NCBI GenBank assembly: GCA_018241995.1
Contig: JAFECT010000003.1
Span: forward strand, 186,001-250,000
Direction of reading: 5' to 3'
Source of the DNA: Pseudomonadota bacterium
Lineage (GTDB): Bacteria > Pseudomonadota > Alphaproteobacteria > Caulobacterales > Caulobacteraceae
Length of the DNA: 64,000 bases
Below are positions 1 to 9,311 of this stretch, one piece after another (position 1 is the first letter of the stretch; each line of letters opens with the position of its first letter). A program made the translations under genes and the position numbers. The notes under the pieces are model-generated. The model was given only the letters and a program-made list of their open reading frames with translations. It did no database searches and was not told the origin of the DNA.

Positions 1-1556
1 ATTAGAATATAGAGTAACCATTTCTTAAATCGACCTTCTGGTATACTACGAAATACGCTATCAATCTTCCTCCGGATGAAGCCAGATTTGAATCTATCAA
101 GAAGTATTGAGCGCCATTCTCTGCCGCATCGGCGAGTTATAATGGCCATCTTATCCTGTTGGGACGCTGATGCATCTGCCCCCCAGAGGCCGTTTACGTT
201 GAACCAATCAACGATTTGGGCCGCTTCTCTCTCGGACAGGAAGTTCAAATCATAGTCTTCGTAACCGCTCCCAATAATCATGTGAAGCTCATTGCCTTGG
301 AGCTCGAAAATAGATGTTCGACAAGTTACTATGAAGCTAAAACGAGGGAATTGCTCAACAAGGGTTGTTATGTCGCGACGATTGTTAGTCCGGAAAACAT
401 CCTCGCAGATAATGACTACCCGTCCCGTAAGGGAACGGAGAAATGGGAGGTCGGCAGAGATGAGATCTCGCGCAGATTTCAGCGTTAGTACTGTGAAGCC
501 GCGCTGTGCGAGGGCCAATTTTAGGCTTTCTAGCGCTACAGTCTTTCCGTTGCCAAGCCCAGAATGCAAAGCCACGCGAACGGGTGAATCTGAGGCGTCG
601 ATTCTATTGATGATGGTTTCCGCATCATCGCGCCATAGGACATATTCTAACTTAGTGTCGGGCCGTGTTGCAGGGAGAATATCCGGCTTCACGTCCCCCA
701 GCAGTACCAAGTTGAAGACGTCTCCGCCCGAGGGAGGCTTGGTCTCGCTCGGTAACTTGTAACGTTCAAAAGCTACGGGCTCGGTGCGACGGGTCGGTGG
801 CGGTGACCCTACGCTTGCAACCAGATCGGCAAATGCGCGAACACCTATGGGAAATACCTCACCGTATAGTGAAAGATTATCTCTCCATATTTCATCCATA
901 TCTTCAATATCTACAAAGAAAGTCTTGGAGCGAGTTACCGGATCTTTGAAGAATATTGAGGAAATGTGAACGTCTGACAGGCTGCAGCCAATCGCGATTA
1001 CAGAGTCAGCAAGCTCAATATCGTTGCGAAACGCAGTAAACCAGCCGCTGTTAGCGTCATTTAAATTGTAGGATTCGCTACTTAGCACGATAGATTCAGC
1101 AGACATGTTGCCGCTGTGCAGCTCGCCGTGCAAGTGAATGCATTGTGGCGGGCCATCGGCGTTCTTCACGCGAGACAAGGAATTAAGTGCAACTAACGGG
1201 CGGGAATTGTCACGATAAATATGCTCAACTATATCATCATAATTTAGCGTATATATTCTACGCCATGGAAGCAACGCGATCCGGGCTTGGTCCACTGAAA
1301 CGGTCTTTGATGTGAATATATCCTGCAAGCGCTGAGTTAGCTGCTCGCTACCAAATTTTGACAGATATCGCGTTGCGATCACAGGAAGCGGGTAGGTGCC
1401 CGCCACCCCCAATTCACTCGCCAAAATAGCTGCCAAGCCTGACCCAGTGGGTAGGCTCCGATTCAGAACATTAACGCTCGCGGTGGAAAAGCCCGCCCCC
1501 AAAAGGAGAATTGAATTCTGCTGGTGAACAAGCGTAACCGCTTCCCTGAGATCCAT
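1..1556 (-). CDS. SIR2-STAND NTPase, probable antiphage defence protein (Avs5-like architecture), 3' end cut by window edge
   Basis: Hand translation of the reverse strand from the ATG at 1556 gives 518 codons with no stop before the window edge. Residues 1-250 look like a SIR2-like NADase: GAGFS at 20-24 (nucleotide loop), NYDD at 105-108 with the likely catalytic Asn105, HLHGE at 141-145 with the likely catalytic His143, and IGCSLSD at 189-195. From about residue 300 a second domain follows: Walker A GLGNGKT at 333-339, Walker B IICED at 382-386, and an hhhTxR-type strand at 408-413 (IVTCR), the STAND NTPase pattern. In known SIR2-STAND proteins the NTPase and a C-terminal sensor detect phage protein and the SIR2 domain depletes NAD; that role is inferred here. 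The sensor region lies outside the window. A GGGAG ribosome site lies about 6 nt before the ATG. The gene uses many A/T-ending codons, unlike its neighbours, suggesting horizontal acquisition. Confidence 0.85.
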   Translation of the reverse strand, partial: MDLREAVTLVHQQNSILLLGAGFSTASVNVLNRSLPTGSGLAAILASELGVAGTYPLPVIATRYLSKFGSEQLTQRLQDIFTSKTVSVDQARIALLPWRRIYTLNYDDIVEHIYRDNSRPLVALNSLSRVKNADGPPQCIHLHGELHSGNMSAESIVLSSESYNLNDANSGWFTAFRNDIELADSVIAIGCSLSDVHISSIFFKDPVTRSKTFFVDIEDMDEIWRDNLSLYGEVFPIGVRAFADLVASVGSPPPTRRTEPVAFERYKLPSETKPPSGGDVFNLVLLGDVKPDILPATRPDTKLEYVLWRDDAETIINRIDASDSPVRVALHSGLGNGKTVALESLKLALAQRGFTVLTLKSARDLISADLPFLRSLTGRVVIICEDVFRTNNRRDITTLVEQFPRFSFIVTCRTSIFELQGNELHMIIGSGYEDYDLNFLSEREAAQIVDWFNVNGLWGADASASQQDKMAIITRRCGREWRSILLDRFKSGFIRRKIDSVFRSIPEGRFKKWLLYIL

Positions 1557-1558
1557 GC

Positions 1559-1578
1559 CCCACTCCCGGTTGAGTGGG
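1559..1578 (-). promoter_or_regulatory. Hairpin covering the ribosome-binding site of the SIR2-STAND gene
   Basis: Perfect inverted repeat CCCACTC/GAGTGGG with a 6-nt loop, ending 2 nt before the ATG at 1556. On the mRNA the GGGAG Shine-Dalgarno sequence is formed by the end of the loop and the start of the 3' arm, so folding would hide it. Translational damping of a toxic effector is an inference. The rest of the 183-nt gap to uvrB shows no gene and no convincing promoter. Confidence 0.45.
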
Positions 1579-1739
1579 CATGCTAGCGCATCTGCCGCAG
1601 AGTCCAAGGTCCATTGATCAGTTCGCCGACGTAGGTCAACGGTGGCTCTCTATTTGAGCTGGTGTTGGGGGTGCGAAATGTGGGGCTCTTAGCGTGCACT
1701 CAAGCGGGGTATTGGATCAGATTTCGGGGCATGCAAGCC

Positions 1740-3998
<2,259 letters not shown>

Positions 3999-4050
3999 GC
4001 TGGCTACCCTGCCGCGACGCCGTGTCAGGATGTGGCAGTAGCGATATCGC

Positions 4051-4070
4051 CCTCTCTCGATCGGGAGAGG
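4051..4070. repeat. REP-like intergenic palindrome, copy 1
   Basis: CCTCTC...GAGAGG arms around a TCGATCG core, nearly perfectly palindromic. It lies upstream of uvrB and is followed by a GGGTGAGGGA-type tail. It is related in sequence to the palindromes at 4189 and 4751, so this stretch holds three copies of a GGGAGA(A/G)GG-armed repeat placed between genes. Confidence 0.55.
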
Positions 4071-4188
4071 GAGGGCCCCGCGCCGCAGGCGTGGGTGGGT
4101 GAGGGATACTGAGCCGTCAGAACCCGCGCCGCCCTCTGCCGCGACCCCTGTGTCCCTCATCCTCCCCAATGCTTCGCATCGGATCCCT

Positions 4189-4212
4189 TCCTTCTCCCGC
4201 TCGGGAGAAGGA
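4189..4212. repeat. REP-like intergenic palindrome, copy 2
   Basis: Perfect inverted repeat with 11-nt arms TCCTTCTCCCG/CGGGAGAAGGA and a 2-nt centre. It ends 3 nt from the stop codon of the minus-strand cytochrome c gene, so it may also act as a transcript-end hairpin. Confidence 0.65.
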
Positions 4213-4215
4213 CGA

Positions 4216-4671
4216 CTATCGCAGCGTCTCCAGGTACGCGATCACGTCCGCCCGTTCGCTGTCGAGCTTCAGGCCGGGGTGGGGCATGCGGCCGGCGGGG
4301 GCTTTTTCCTTGGGATCGGCGAGGTAGAGGTCGAGCGTCGTCGCGGTCCAGATCAGGGACCCGGTCTTCAGCGACGCCGAGTAGCGGTAGTCCGGCTCCG
4401 AGCCCGAGCGGCGTCCCACGACGCGGAACAGGTTGGGGCCGATGTTCGGCGCCGCGCCCAGCCTGGAGGCATGGCAGGAGGCGCAGTGGGCGGCGAACAG
4501 GGCCGCGCCGCGCTCGGCGCTGGGCGCCGGGGTGACAGCCCTGGCGGCGAAGGCGACGGCGCCCAGGCTCAGGCCGGCCAGGCCCGCGAGGCCGAACAGG
4601 ACGGCGGACGCCCGGATGAGCCTGCGGGCCTGCCTGATCTGGGCTGCGGCGGCGGTGATGGCGCTGGGCAT
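4216..4671 (-). CDS. Membrane-anchored class I cytochrome c
   Basis: A 151-residue protein with a single N-terminal hydrophobic segment (about residues 20-42) acting as an uncleaved anchor or signal, then one c-type heme site CASCH and a downstream RMPHPGL whose Met is the likely sixth ligand. The body (GxNLFxVVGRRxG, Y..YSxxL, ADVIAYL) resembles mitochondrial-type cytochrome c552 proteins of Alphaproteobacteria. It would carry electrons in the periplasm, for example to a terminal oxidase. The ATG at 4671 is chosen over the open upstream frame because GGGGAG lies 9 nt before it. The partner oxidase cannot be told from this locus. Confidence 0.85.
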   Translation of the reverse strand: MPSAITAAAAQIRQARRLIRASAVLFGLAGLAGLSLGAVAFAARAVTPAPSAERGAALFAAHCASCHASRLGAAPNIGPNLFRVVGRRSGSEPDYRYSASLKTGSLIWTATTLDLYLADPKEKAPAGRMPHPGLKLDSERADVIAYLETLR

Positions 4672-4750
4672 GACGCGATGCTCCCCATTCGCGCGGCAGT
4701 GTGCGCTACGGCTGGGGTCGCGCCCTTGACGCGGATCAACGAAATACCCG

Positions 4751-4769
4751 CTCTCCCGACCGGGAGAAG
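4751..4769. repeat. REP-like intergenic palindrome, copy 3
   Basis: CTCTCCCG/CGGGAGAAG arms with one mismatch, in the gap between the exported-protein gene (ends 4787) and the cytochrome c gene. Same family as the copies at 4051 and 4189. Confidence 0.55.
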
Positions 4770-4786
4770 GACGCAAGACTTCGCCT

Positions 4787-5422
4787 TCAGGGCAGAAGGC
4801 ACTCCACCAGGTTCTCCGCGGCCGAGGTCAGGATCACCTGGCGCTGGCAGGCCGGGCGGCCTGGGTCGGCGACCAGCACGTCCGCGCGCTTGATGCCGGG
4901 CAGCACATAGCGGTCGCCCGGCGCGCGGTCGCGACGTGCGCCGTTGAGCATGAAGTAGTGGGCGGCCGCGTTGGTCTTCAGCACCAGCACCGGGTACTGA
5001 TCCCCGCCCAGCCAATTCCAGAACTGCAGCTGGCGCGGCAGGATGCTGTCGCCGACGATGGCCCGGGCCGGCAGGGCGGTCAGGCGCACCTGCGGACCGC
5101 CGTGGTTAGCCTGGGTCAGGGCGAAGTCGATGGTGCGGTCGGTGGCGCCGAGCACCTGCTCGCGGGTCAGGCCCTTGGTCAGCGGCTCACGCTCCATCGC
5201 CTCGGCGGTGCGCCGCGCCAGATCCCCGCGCACGCTGTCGTCGACGGCCACCCCGGTGCGGTCTTCCCACGCCTTGGCGGCGCGCTCGGCGTGCTCGGTC
5301 AGCTCCTCATGGCTTGGCGCGCGGTCCGCCGCCGGCTCTCTTGCGTCCGGCGCGCGCTGCGCCAGGGCGGCCGCCGGAAACAGCAGGCTCAGGAGACTTA
5401 GGGTCAGGACGATCGTCCGCAT
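4787..5422 (-). CDS. Exported hypothetical protein
   Basis: A 211-residue protein with a clear Sec signal peptide (MRTIVLTLSLLSLLFPAAALA, cleavage near residue 21). The mature part is charged and helical at first (residues 25-95), then carries a beta-rich half with a conserved-looking QFWNWLGGDQYPVLVLK segment and two Cys near the C-terminus (PACQRQVIL, VECLLP) that could form a disulfide. I do not recognise the family. The start has GAGGAG 5 nt upstream, which fixes it firmly although it lies inside the 3' end of the next gene upstream. Confidence 0.75.
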   Translation of the reverse strand: MRTIVLTLSLLSLLFPAAALAQRAPDAREPAADRAPSHEELTEHAERAAKAWEDRTGVAVDDSVRGDLARRTAEAMEREPLTKGLTREQVLGATDRTIDFALTQANHGGPQVRLTALPARAIVGDSILPRQLQFWNWLGGDQYPVLVLKTNAAAHYFMLNGARRDRAPGDRYVLPGIKRADVLVADPGRPACQRQVILTSAAENLVECLLP

Positions 5423-5945
5423 GGTCGCTCCTCGCGGTGTTGTCTTGGGGGGCTTGGTTTCTCAAGGCGTTGTCGACGACGAACCAGCCGGCGGCGGCCA
5501 CGGCCAACAGCAGGCAATAGTATTGAAGCGCCAGCGGCGTCTGGATCGAGGGGTGGAACAGGAACGGCTGCATGCCGTTGGCGGTCATGTCCATCAGCCT
5601 CAGGCGCACGGCGACGCCGCTGATCGCCGAAGCGATGCAGAAGAACACCGCCAGGGTCACGCCCAGCCGCATGTGGGCGGACAGCTCCATGTCCTTGCGA
5701 AACCCGATCAGCCCCGCGCCCATCACCCCGATCATGGCCAGGGCGATGGCGAGGCCCTTGTCGGACAGGCTCTCGAGCTTATCCACCGCGCTCTTCTGCA
5801 GCTCGGTATAGGCTTCGACCTGGGCGGCGATCGGCGGGGTGATGTGCTGCAGGCCGACGCTCAGCGCCAGCAGGGCGCCGCCGGCCGCCAGCAGCAGCAC
5901 GACCCGCAGCAGGCTGACAATCAGGCCGGACGACAACGGCTTCAT
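5307..5945 (-). CDS. Membrane protein of unknown function, long 3' overlap with the next gene
   Basis: A 212-residue protein with about four hydrophobic segments (residues 8-30, 63-82, 92-112, 140-158) and a hydrophilic C-terminal tail rich in Pro, Arg and Gly (NTARSDHADDRPDPKSPEP...). The last 38 residues are encoded out of frame over the signal peptide of the downstream gene, a 116-bp same-strand overlap. Either the tail is an accidental read-through that persists, or the true stop has been lost by an indel. The overlap suggests the two genes are translated from one mRNA. Family not recognised. Confidence 0.65.
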   Translation of the reverse strand: MKPLSSGLIVSLLRVVLLLAAGGALLALSVGLQHITPPIAAQVEAYTELQKSAVDKLESLSDKGLAIALAMIGVMGAGLIGFRKDMELSAHMRLGVTLAVFFCIASAISGVAVRLRLMDMTANGMQPFLFHPSIQTPLALQYYCLLLAVAAAGWFVVDNALRNQAPQDNTARSDHADDRPDPKSPEPAVSGGRPGAARAGRKRAGGGPRAKP

Positions 5946-6080
5946 CGCATGGCGCCCCCTCGCCCCCTAAAGCTCGGGGGAGCTTGGAGCCGCCGCTCCC
6001 GCGCTGTCAATCATGGGTCGATTCAATCGTCACTGCGTCCGATGCGCGTTGGCGCTTGCTATGCGCCACACACTGTGCGA

Positions 6081-6093
6081 CACATAGTATGTG
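6081..6093. promoter_or_regulatory. Candidate PadR operator
   Basis: CACATAGTATGTG, a perfect palindrome around one central base, centred 21 nt before the PadR ATG. PadR-family sites are typically A/T-rich dyads of the ATGTAT/ATACAT kind overlapping their own promoter, so this is the likely autoregulatory site. Confidence 0.6.
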
Positions 6094-6107
6094 GGGCACA
6101 GGGAAGC

Positions 6108-6434
6108 ATGGGCCAGGGCGACACCTTCGAGAATCTGCGGCTGGAGCTGCGTCGCGGTAGCCTGACCTTGGCCGTCCTGGCCTCGCTCAGGGCCGAGCGG
6201 CACGGCTATGCGTTGCGCCGCGCGCTGTCGGAGCTTGGCACCGAGATCGACGAAGGCGCCCTCTATCCCATGCTGCGCCGGCTGGAATCCCAGGGGCTGC
6301 TCGTCAGCGAGTGGCGCGAGGAGGACCGGCGCAACAAGCGCTTCTACCGCCTGTCGCCCGAGGGCGCCGAAACCCTGGCGCGGCTCGTGGCCGAATGGCG
6401 GGGCATCAACGCCTCGCTCGAACGCATTCTCTAG
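6108..6434 (+). CDS. PadR family transcriptional regulator
   Basis: A 108-residue winged-helix protein: RRGSLTLAVLASLRAERHGYALRRALSE, then EIDEGALYPMLRRLESQGLL and the wing EEDRRNKRFYRLSPEG, all standard for PadR_N. The start at 6108 has GGGAA just upstream. It is followed 14 nt later by a HAAS-type membrane protein. PadR plus HAAS/DUF1700 pairs are common and the regulator usually represses the pair. The inducing signal is unknown. Confidence 0.9.
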   Translation: MGQGDTFENLRLELRRGSLTLAVLASLRAERHGYALRRALSELGTEIDEGALYPMLRRLESQGLLVSEWREEDRRNKRFYRLSPEGAETLARLVAEWRGINASLERIL

Positions 6435-6448
6435 AGGAGGGGGCTCCG

Positions 6449-7507
6449 ATGGATCTCGTGACCCGCTACGTCAACGCCGTGAAGGCCCTGCTGCCGCGCG
6501 ACCAGCGCGAGGACATCGCGGCCGAACTGACCGACGCCATCAACACCCGGCTGGAGGAGCGCCAGGCCGAGCTCGGCCGCAAGCTGACCAAGGCCGAGCA
6601 GGAGGCGATCATCCAGGAGTTCGGCCATCCGATCTTCGCCGCCTCGCGCTACGGGCCGCAGCGGTCGTTGATCGGGCCGACGGTCTATCCGGTCTATCTG
6701 CTGGCGCTGAAATGGGCGGGCGGGATCGTGCTGGTGATGCAGCTGATCCTGTTCGCCCTGCGCATCGCCAAGCATCCGTTCGACGCCGGCCTGTGGTGGA
6801 CCCAGCTGTGGGGCGGGCTGTTCGCCCAGGCGGTGCTGTTCTTCGGCGTGGTGACCCTGGTGTTCGCCGCCATCGAGCGCTCCGGCCCCTCCATGGCCTG
6901 GTTCGGCGGCTGGAAGGCGGCCGACCTGCCCGAGAACCTGGGCGAGAGCTTTGGACAAAAGCCGGGCGCCGGGCGCCCGCTGACCGGCGATGAGGCCGAG
7001 CGCCGCCGCCGCAAACGCGAGAGGAAAGCCATGAAACGCCAAGCCAATGCGGCCGTGGGCCTGTTCTTCACCGTGCTGTTCGGCCTGTATTTCCTGGGGC
7101 TGGGCCTGTGGCCGGACCGCTTCGACGACGCGGTGCGCCCGGACCGGTGGCTGGAGGCCATGGGCCTCTACGCCGGGCCGATCTGGTTCCCGGTGCTGTG
7201 GGGTCTGTTGTTGACCCACGCCGCGATCCAGGTGCTGGAGGAGCTGGCCAAGCTGTTCCGTCCCCATGACCTGGGGCTGCGCTCGGGCCCGCGCCTGGCC
7301 GGCGACATGATCATGGTGGTCGCGGCCGGGGTGGCCTTCACCTGGGACCCGCTGTTCGGCTCGACCGCCGGCGGCATGCCGAGCGCGGCGGTGGAGCAGA
7401 TCAACATGGTCGCCCACCTGGTCTGCGCGGTGATCGCCATCGCCTCCCTGGCCGACTTCGCCCGTAGCCTGTGGAACCTGCTAAGGCCGCGGCCGGCGGA
7501 GGCCTGA
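6449..7507 (+). CDS. HAAS-domain-like membrane protein
   Basis: A 352-residue protein. The first 70 residues (MDLVTRYVNAVKALLPRDQREDIAAEL, then LTKAEQEAIIQEFGHP) match the N-terminal helical module found in DUF1700/HAAS proteins that accompany PadR regulators. The remainder carries about six membrane segments (roughly 85-105, 125-155, 205-228, 245-265, 285-305, 320-340) and a basic stretch EAERRRRKRERKAMKRQ near 190. AGGAGG lies 8 nt before the ATG. It probably transmits or responds to an envelope signal with the PadR regulator; the actual function is unknown. Confidence 0.8.
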   Translation: MDLVTRYVNAVKALLPRDQREDIAAELTDAINTRLEERQAELGRKLTKAEQEAIIQEFGHPIFAASRYGPQRSLIGPTVYPVYLLALKWAGGIVLVMQLILFALRIAKHPFDAGLWWTQLWGGLFAQAVLFFGVVTLVFAAIERSGPSMAWFGGWKAADLPENLGESFGQKPGAGRPLTGDEAERRRRKRERKAMKRQANAAVGLFFTVLFGLYFLGLGLWPDRFDDAVRPDRWLEAMGLYAGPIWFPVLWGLLLTHAAIQVLEELAKLFRPHDLGLRSGPRLAGDMIMVVAAGVAFTWDPLFGSTAGGMPSAAVEQINMVAHLVCAVIAIASLADFARSLWNLLRPRPAEA

Positions 7508-7520
7508 CCTCCCCATGCTT

Positions 7521-7680
7521 CGTCATCCTTGGCGGTGTGCGGCGGCCAGCCGCATGCCGTCGAGGACCCACCAGGCTCCGCAACCAATGAAGGCCGCCGC
7601 AGCACGCTCAGCTTGCAGGTTGAGCCAAGTGGGTCCTCGAAGGGCAGGTCGGTGGCGCGACCTACCCTTCAAGGATGACG
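7521..7680. repeat. Composite cloverleaf-like palindromic element
   Basis: Outer arms CGTCATCCTT (7521-7530) and AAGGATGACG (7671-7680) are perfect inverted repeats. Nested inside are three further dyads: about 7533-7558 (CGGTGTGCGGC/GCCGCATGCCG), TCGAGGACCCAC/GTGGGTCCTCGA at 7560-7571/7629-7640 with GGCTC...AACC/GGTTGAGCC inside it, and AGGGCAGGTCG/CGACCTACCCT at about 7641-7669. The fold would be a three-armed cloverleaf. It fills the gap between two convergent genes and supplies the last codons and stop of the thioesterase gene. The CGTCATCC...GAGGACCCA words resemble dispersed intergenic repeats of Alphaproteobacteria. Confidence 0.7.
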
Positions 7681-8153
7681 GCTTGGGATTGAGATGCCAT
7701 CGCCTCGCCCCGCGCCTTCAGTTCGGCAGGAAAGGCGCAGGCCTTGTGGGCGGCCTTGTCGAGGTGGACGGCGGTGATCTCGCTGGTCGCCGCCAGTTCG
7801 CCGGTGATCGCATCGCGCATCTCGTGGCGGAAGCGGACGGCCTTCTTGCGCATCTCCAGGACGCGGCTGGTCACCTCGATCAGGTCGCCGGCGAACAATT
7901 CTCTCTTGTAGGTGATGGTCTGCTCCACCGCCGCCATGCCGCGGCCGCTCTCGCGCAGGAAGGCGGGCGTGACGCCCAGGGCGGCGATCATCGACCAGTT
8001 CGCCTCGTCGAACTTGCCCGTGTACCACATGACGTTCATGTGCCCGACGTGGTCGCACTGCCAGGGATAGACCACGCCGCGGTGGGTCAGGATCGCGCCG
8101 CCGGCGAGCGGCGCGGGGGCTTGCGGCTCTGGCGACGGGAAGGGGGCGTTCAT
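7662..8153 (-). CDS. Acyl-CoA thioesterase, 4-hydroxybenzoyl-CoA thioesterase (hotdog) family
   Basis: A 163-residue single-hotdog protein with the family signature YPWQCDHVGHMNVMWYTGKF (residues about 27-46), in which the conserved Asp of the DxxGHxN motif is present, followed by YKRELFAGDLIEV and RVLEMRKKAVRFRH strands. It probably hydrolyses acyl-CoA or aryl-CoA esters. Start ATG 8153. The last five residues and the TAG lie in the repeat element at 7521-7680. It is divergent from a TetR regulator across a region with two identical operators, so it is probably that regulator's target. Confidence 0.88.
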   Translation of the reverse strand: MNAPFPSPEPQAPAPLAGGAILTHRGVVYPWQCDHVGHMNVMWYTGKFDEANWSMIAALGVTPAFLRESGRGMAAVEQTITYKRELFAGDLIEVTSRVLEMRKKAVRFRHEMRDAITGELAATSEITAVHLDKAAHKACAFPAELKARGEAMASQSQAVILEG

Positions 8154-8177
8154 CGGCGCCTCAGGGAGCAGATTTTG

Positions 8178-8191
8178 ATACGCTACCGTAT
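8178..8191. promoter_or_regulatory. TetR operator candidate 1 (ATACG-N4-CGTAT)
   Basis: ATACGCTACCGTAT, arms extended by one G/C pair at 8177/8192. It lies 25 nt before the thioesterase ATG (minus strand). Same half-sites and spacing as the copy at 8213. Confidence 0.65.
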
Positions 8192-8212
8192 CGCGATAGG
8201 GTGGCGCTGGCA

Positions 8213-8226
8213 ATACGGCGCCGTAT
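8213..8226. promoter_or_regulatory. TetR operator candidate 2 (ATACG-N4-CGTAT)
   Basis: ATACGGCGCCGTAT, a perfect 14-bp palindrome 12 nt before the TetR start. Centre-to-centre distance to the first copy is 35 bp. Two identical dyads in an 85-bp divergent region strongly suggest TetR control of both genes. Confidence 0.65.
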
Positions 8227-8238
8227 CGGAGACTCGGC

Positions 8239-8787
8239 TTGAGCGCTGAAGGCAGGATCGAAGCGGAAGCCTGGGTCGAGGCGGGGTTGCATCGGCTCGC
8301 CTCGGGCGGGCTCGAGGCCGTGCGCGTGGAGGTGCTGGCCCAGGACCTGGGCGTGACCAAGGGCGGCTTCTATCGCCGCTTCAAGGATCGTCGCGCCCTG
8401 CTGGACGCCATGCTGGAGCGATGGGCCGAGGGCCGGATCGAAGCCATCGACCGCCACACGCGCCTCGACGGCCAGCCGGCGGCGGAGCGGCTGCGTGAGA
8501 TCATCGCGCTCTACGCCAAGCGCGCCAACGAGCAAGGCATGGCCATCGAGCTGGCGGTCCGCCAGTGGGCGCGCAGCGACGAGGCGGCGGCCAAGGCGGT
8601 GGCGCGGGTGGATGCCCGCAGGCTTGAGGACGTGGCGGAACTCTACGCCGAACTGGGGCTCGCCCCCGATCAGGCGCGGGCGCGGGCCTTTCTGTTCTAC
8701 GCTTATGTGTTCGGCCAGGGGCTGCTGCCGCGGGCCGGGGACGAGGCCATGCTGAAGGCCTGCGCCGACCTGGTGGTCGGCGGCTGA
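8239..8787 (+). CDS. TetR family transcriptional regulator
   Basis: A 182-residue protein with the TetR helix-turn-helix near the N-terminus: AGLHRLASGGLEAVRVEVLA, then LGVTKGGFYRRFKDRRALLDAML (residues about 15-57). The helical ligand domain follows (LAVRQWARSDEAAA..., FLFYAYVFGQGLLPRA). It uses a TTG start at 8239, the first in-frame start upstream of the HTH. It is divergent from an acyl-CoA thioesterase and probably represses both genes through the ATACG-N4-CGTAT pair. An acyl-CoA-like inducer is a guess from context. Confidence 0.88.
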   Translation: MSAEGRIEAEAWVEAGLHRLASGGLEAVRVEVLAQDLGVTKGGFYRRFKDRRALLDAMLERWAEGRIEAIDRHTRLDGQPAAERLREIIALYAKRANEQGMAIELAVRQWARSDEAAAKAVARVDARRLEDVAELYAELGLAPDQARARAFLFYAYVFGQGLLPRAGDEAMLKACADLVVGG

Positions 8788-8793
8788 GCCGCC

Positions 8794-9246
8794 CTAGCGA
8801 TTGCGCTCGTGGTGGTAGGTGTCGTCGATCTCCATGCAGGCGCTGCGCTTGATGTTGAAGGTCGAATAGGCCCCCGTGCCGGCCTTCAGCAGGGCTGCGC
8901 CCTGATCACGGCCGACATAGACCTGCTGGGCCGCGTAGCCCATGGAGTCCTTCTCGCTCAGGCCGCGATCGGCCTGCAGGCGGTGCATGGCCTCGCCCAT
9001 CATGGAGGTGGCGGTGCGCTCATACTCGCCGGCCGCCGCTGCGTCGCCGCGCGAGGTGGCCCAGTTGGACGCGGCGCCCATCACCCCGGCGCATTCGGCC
9101 AGCAGCGCCCAGTAGGGCTGGTTGCGCGCCTGCCAGGTCATGGAAGAGGCGGCCCGGGTGGGAAACACCATGTCGCCGGCGAAGGCGGGCGTCGCCATGG
9201 CGACCATGAGAAGGGCGGCTGCGGCCGCACGGTAAGCATGTCTCAC
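8794..9246 (-). CDS. Exported hypothetical protein, paralogue of the neighbouring gene
   Basis: A 150-residue protein with a Sec signal peptide (AAAAALLMVAMATPAFA, cleavage near residue 23). It shares with the product of 9312-9779 the pattern QPYWxLxAxCAGxxGAxxN, a central charged helix ending in a glycine/lysine-rich stretch, and a Cys-Met-(E/D)-(I/V) segment near the C-terminus (SACMEIDDTY here, SFCMDVADAY there). The two conserved Cys probably form a disulfide in the periplasm. GTG start at 9246 with GGGGGAAA upstream. Function unknown; it converges on the TetR gene with a 6-nt gap. Confidence 0.75.
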   Translation of the reverse strand: MRHAYRAAAAALLMVAMATPAFAGDMVFPTRAASSMTWQARNQPYWALLAECAGVMGAASNWATSRGDAAAAGEYERTATSMMGEAMHRLQADRGLSEKDSMGYAAQQVYVGRDQGAALLKAGTGAYSTFNIKRSACMEIDDTYHHERNR

Positions 9247-9311
9247 GCTGTTTCCCCCAAGTCGCGGGTGTGAAGGGTGCGCGGGACGGCGGAACCGTCC
9301 CGGCGCGGGTA

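Noticed and set aside
216..969. Short plus-strand frames at 216-488, 292-762 and 784-969
   Set aside because: They lie opposite the continuous SIR2-STAND reading frame, and none has a ribosome site or recognisable domain.
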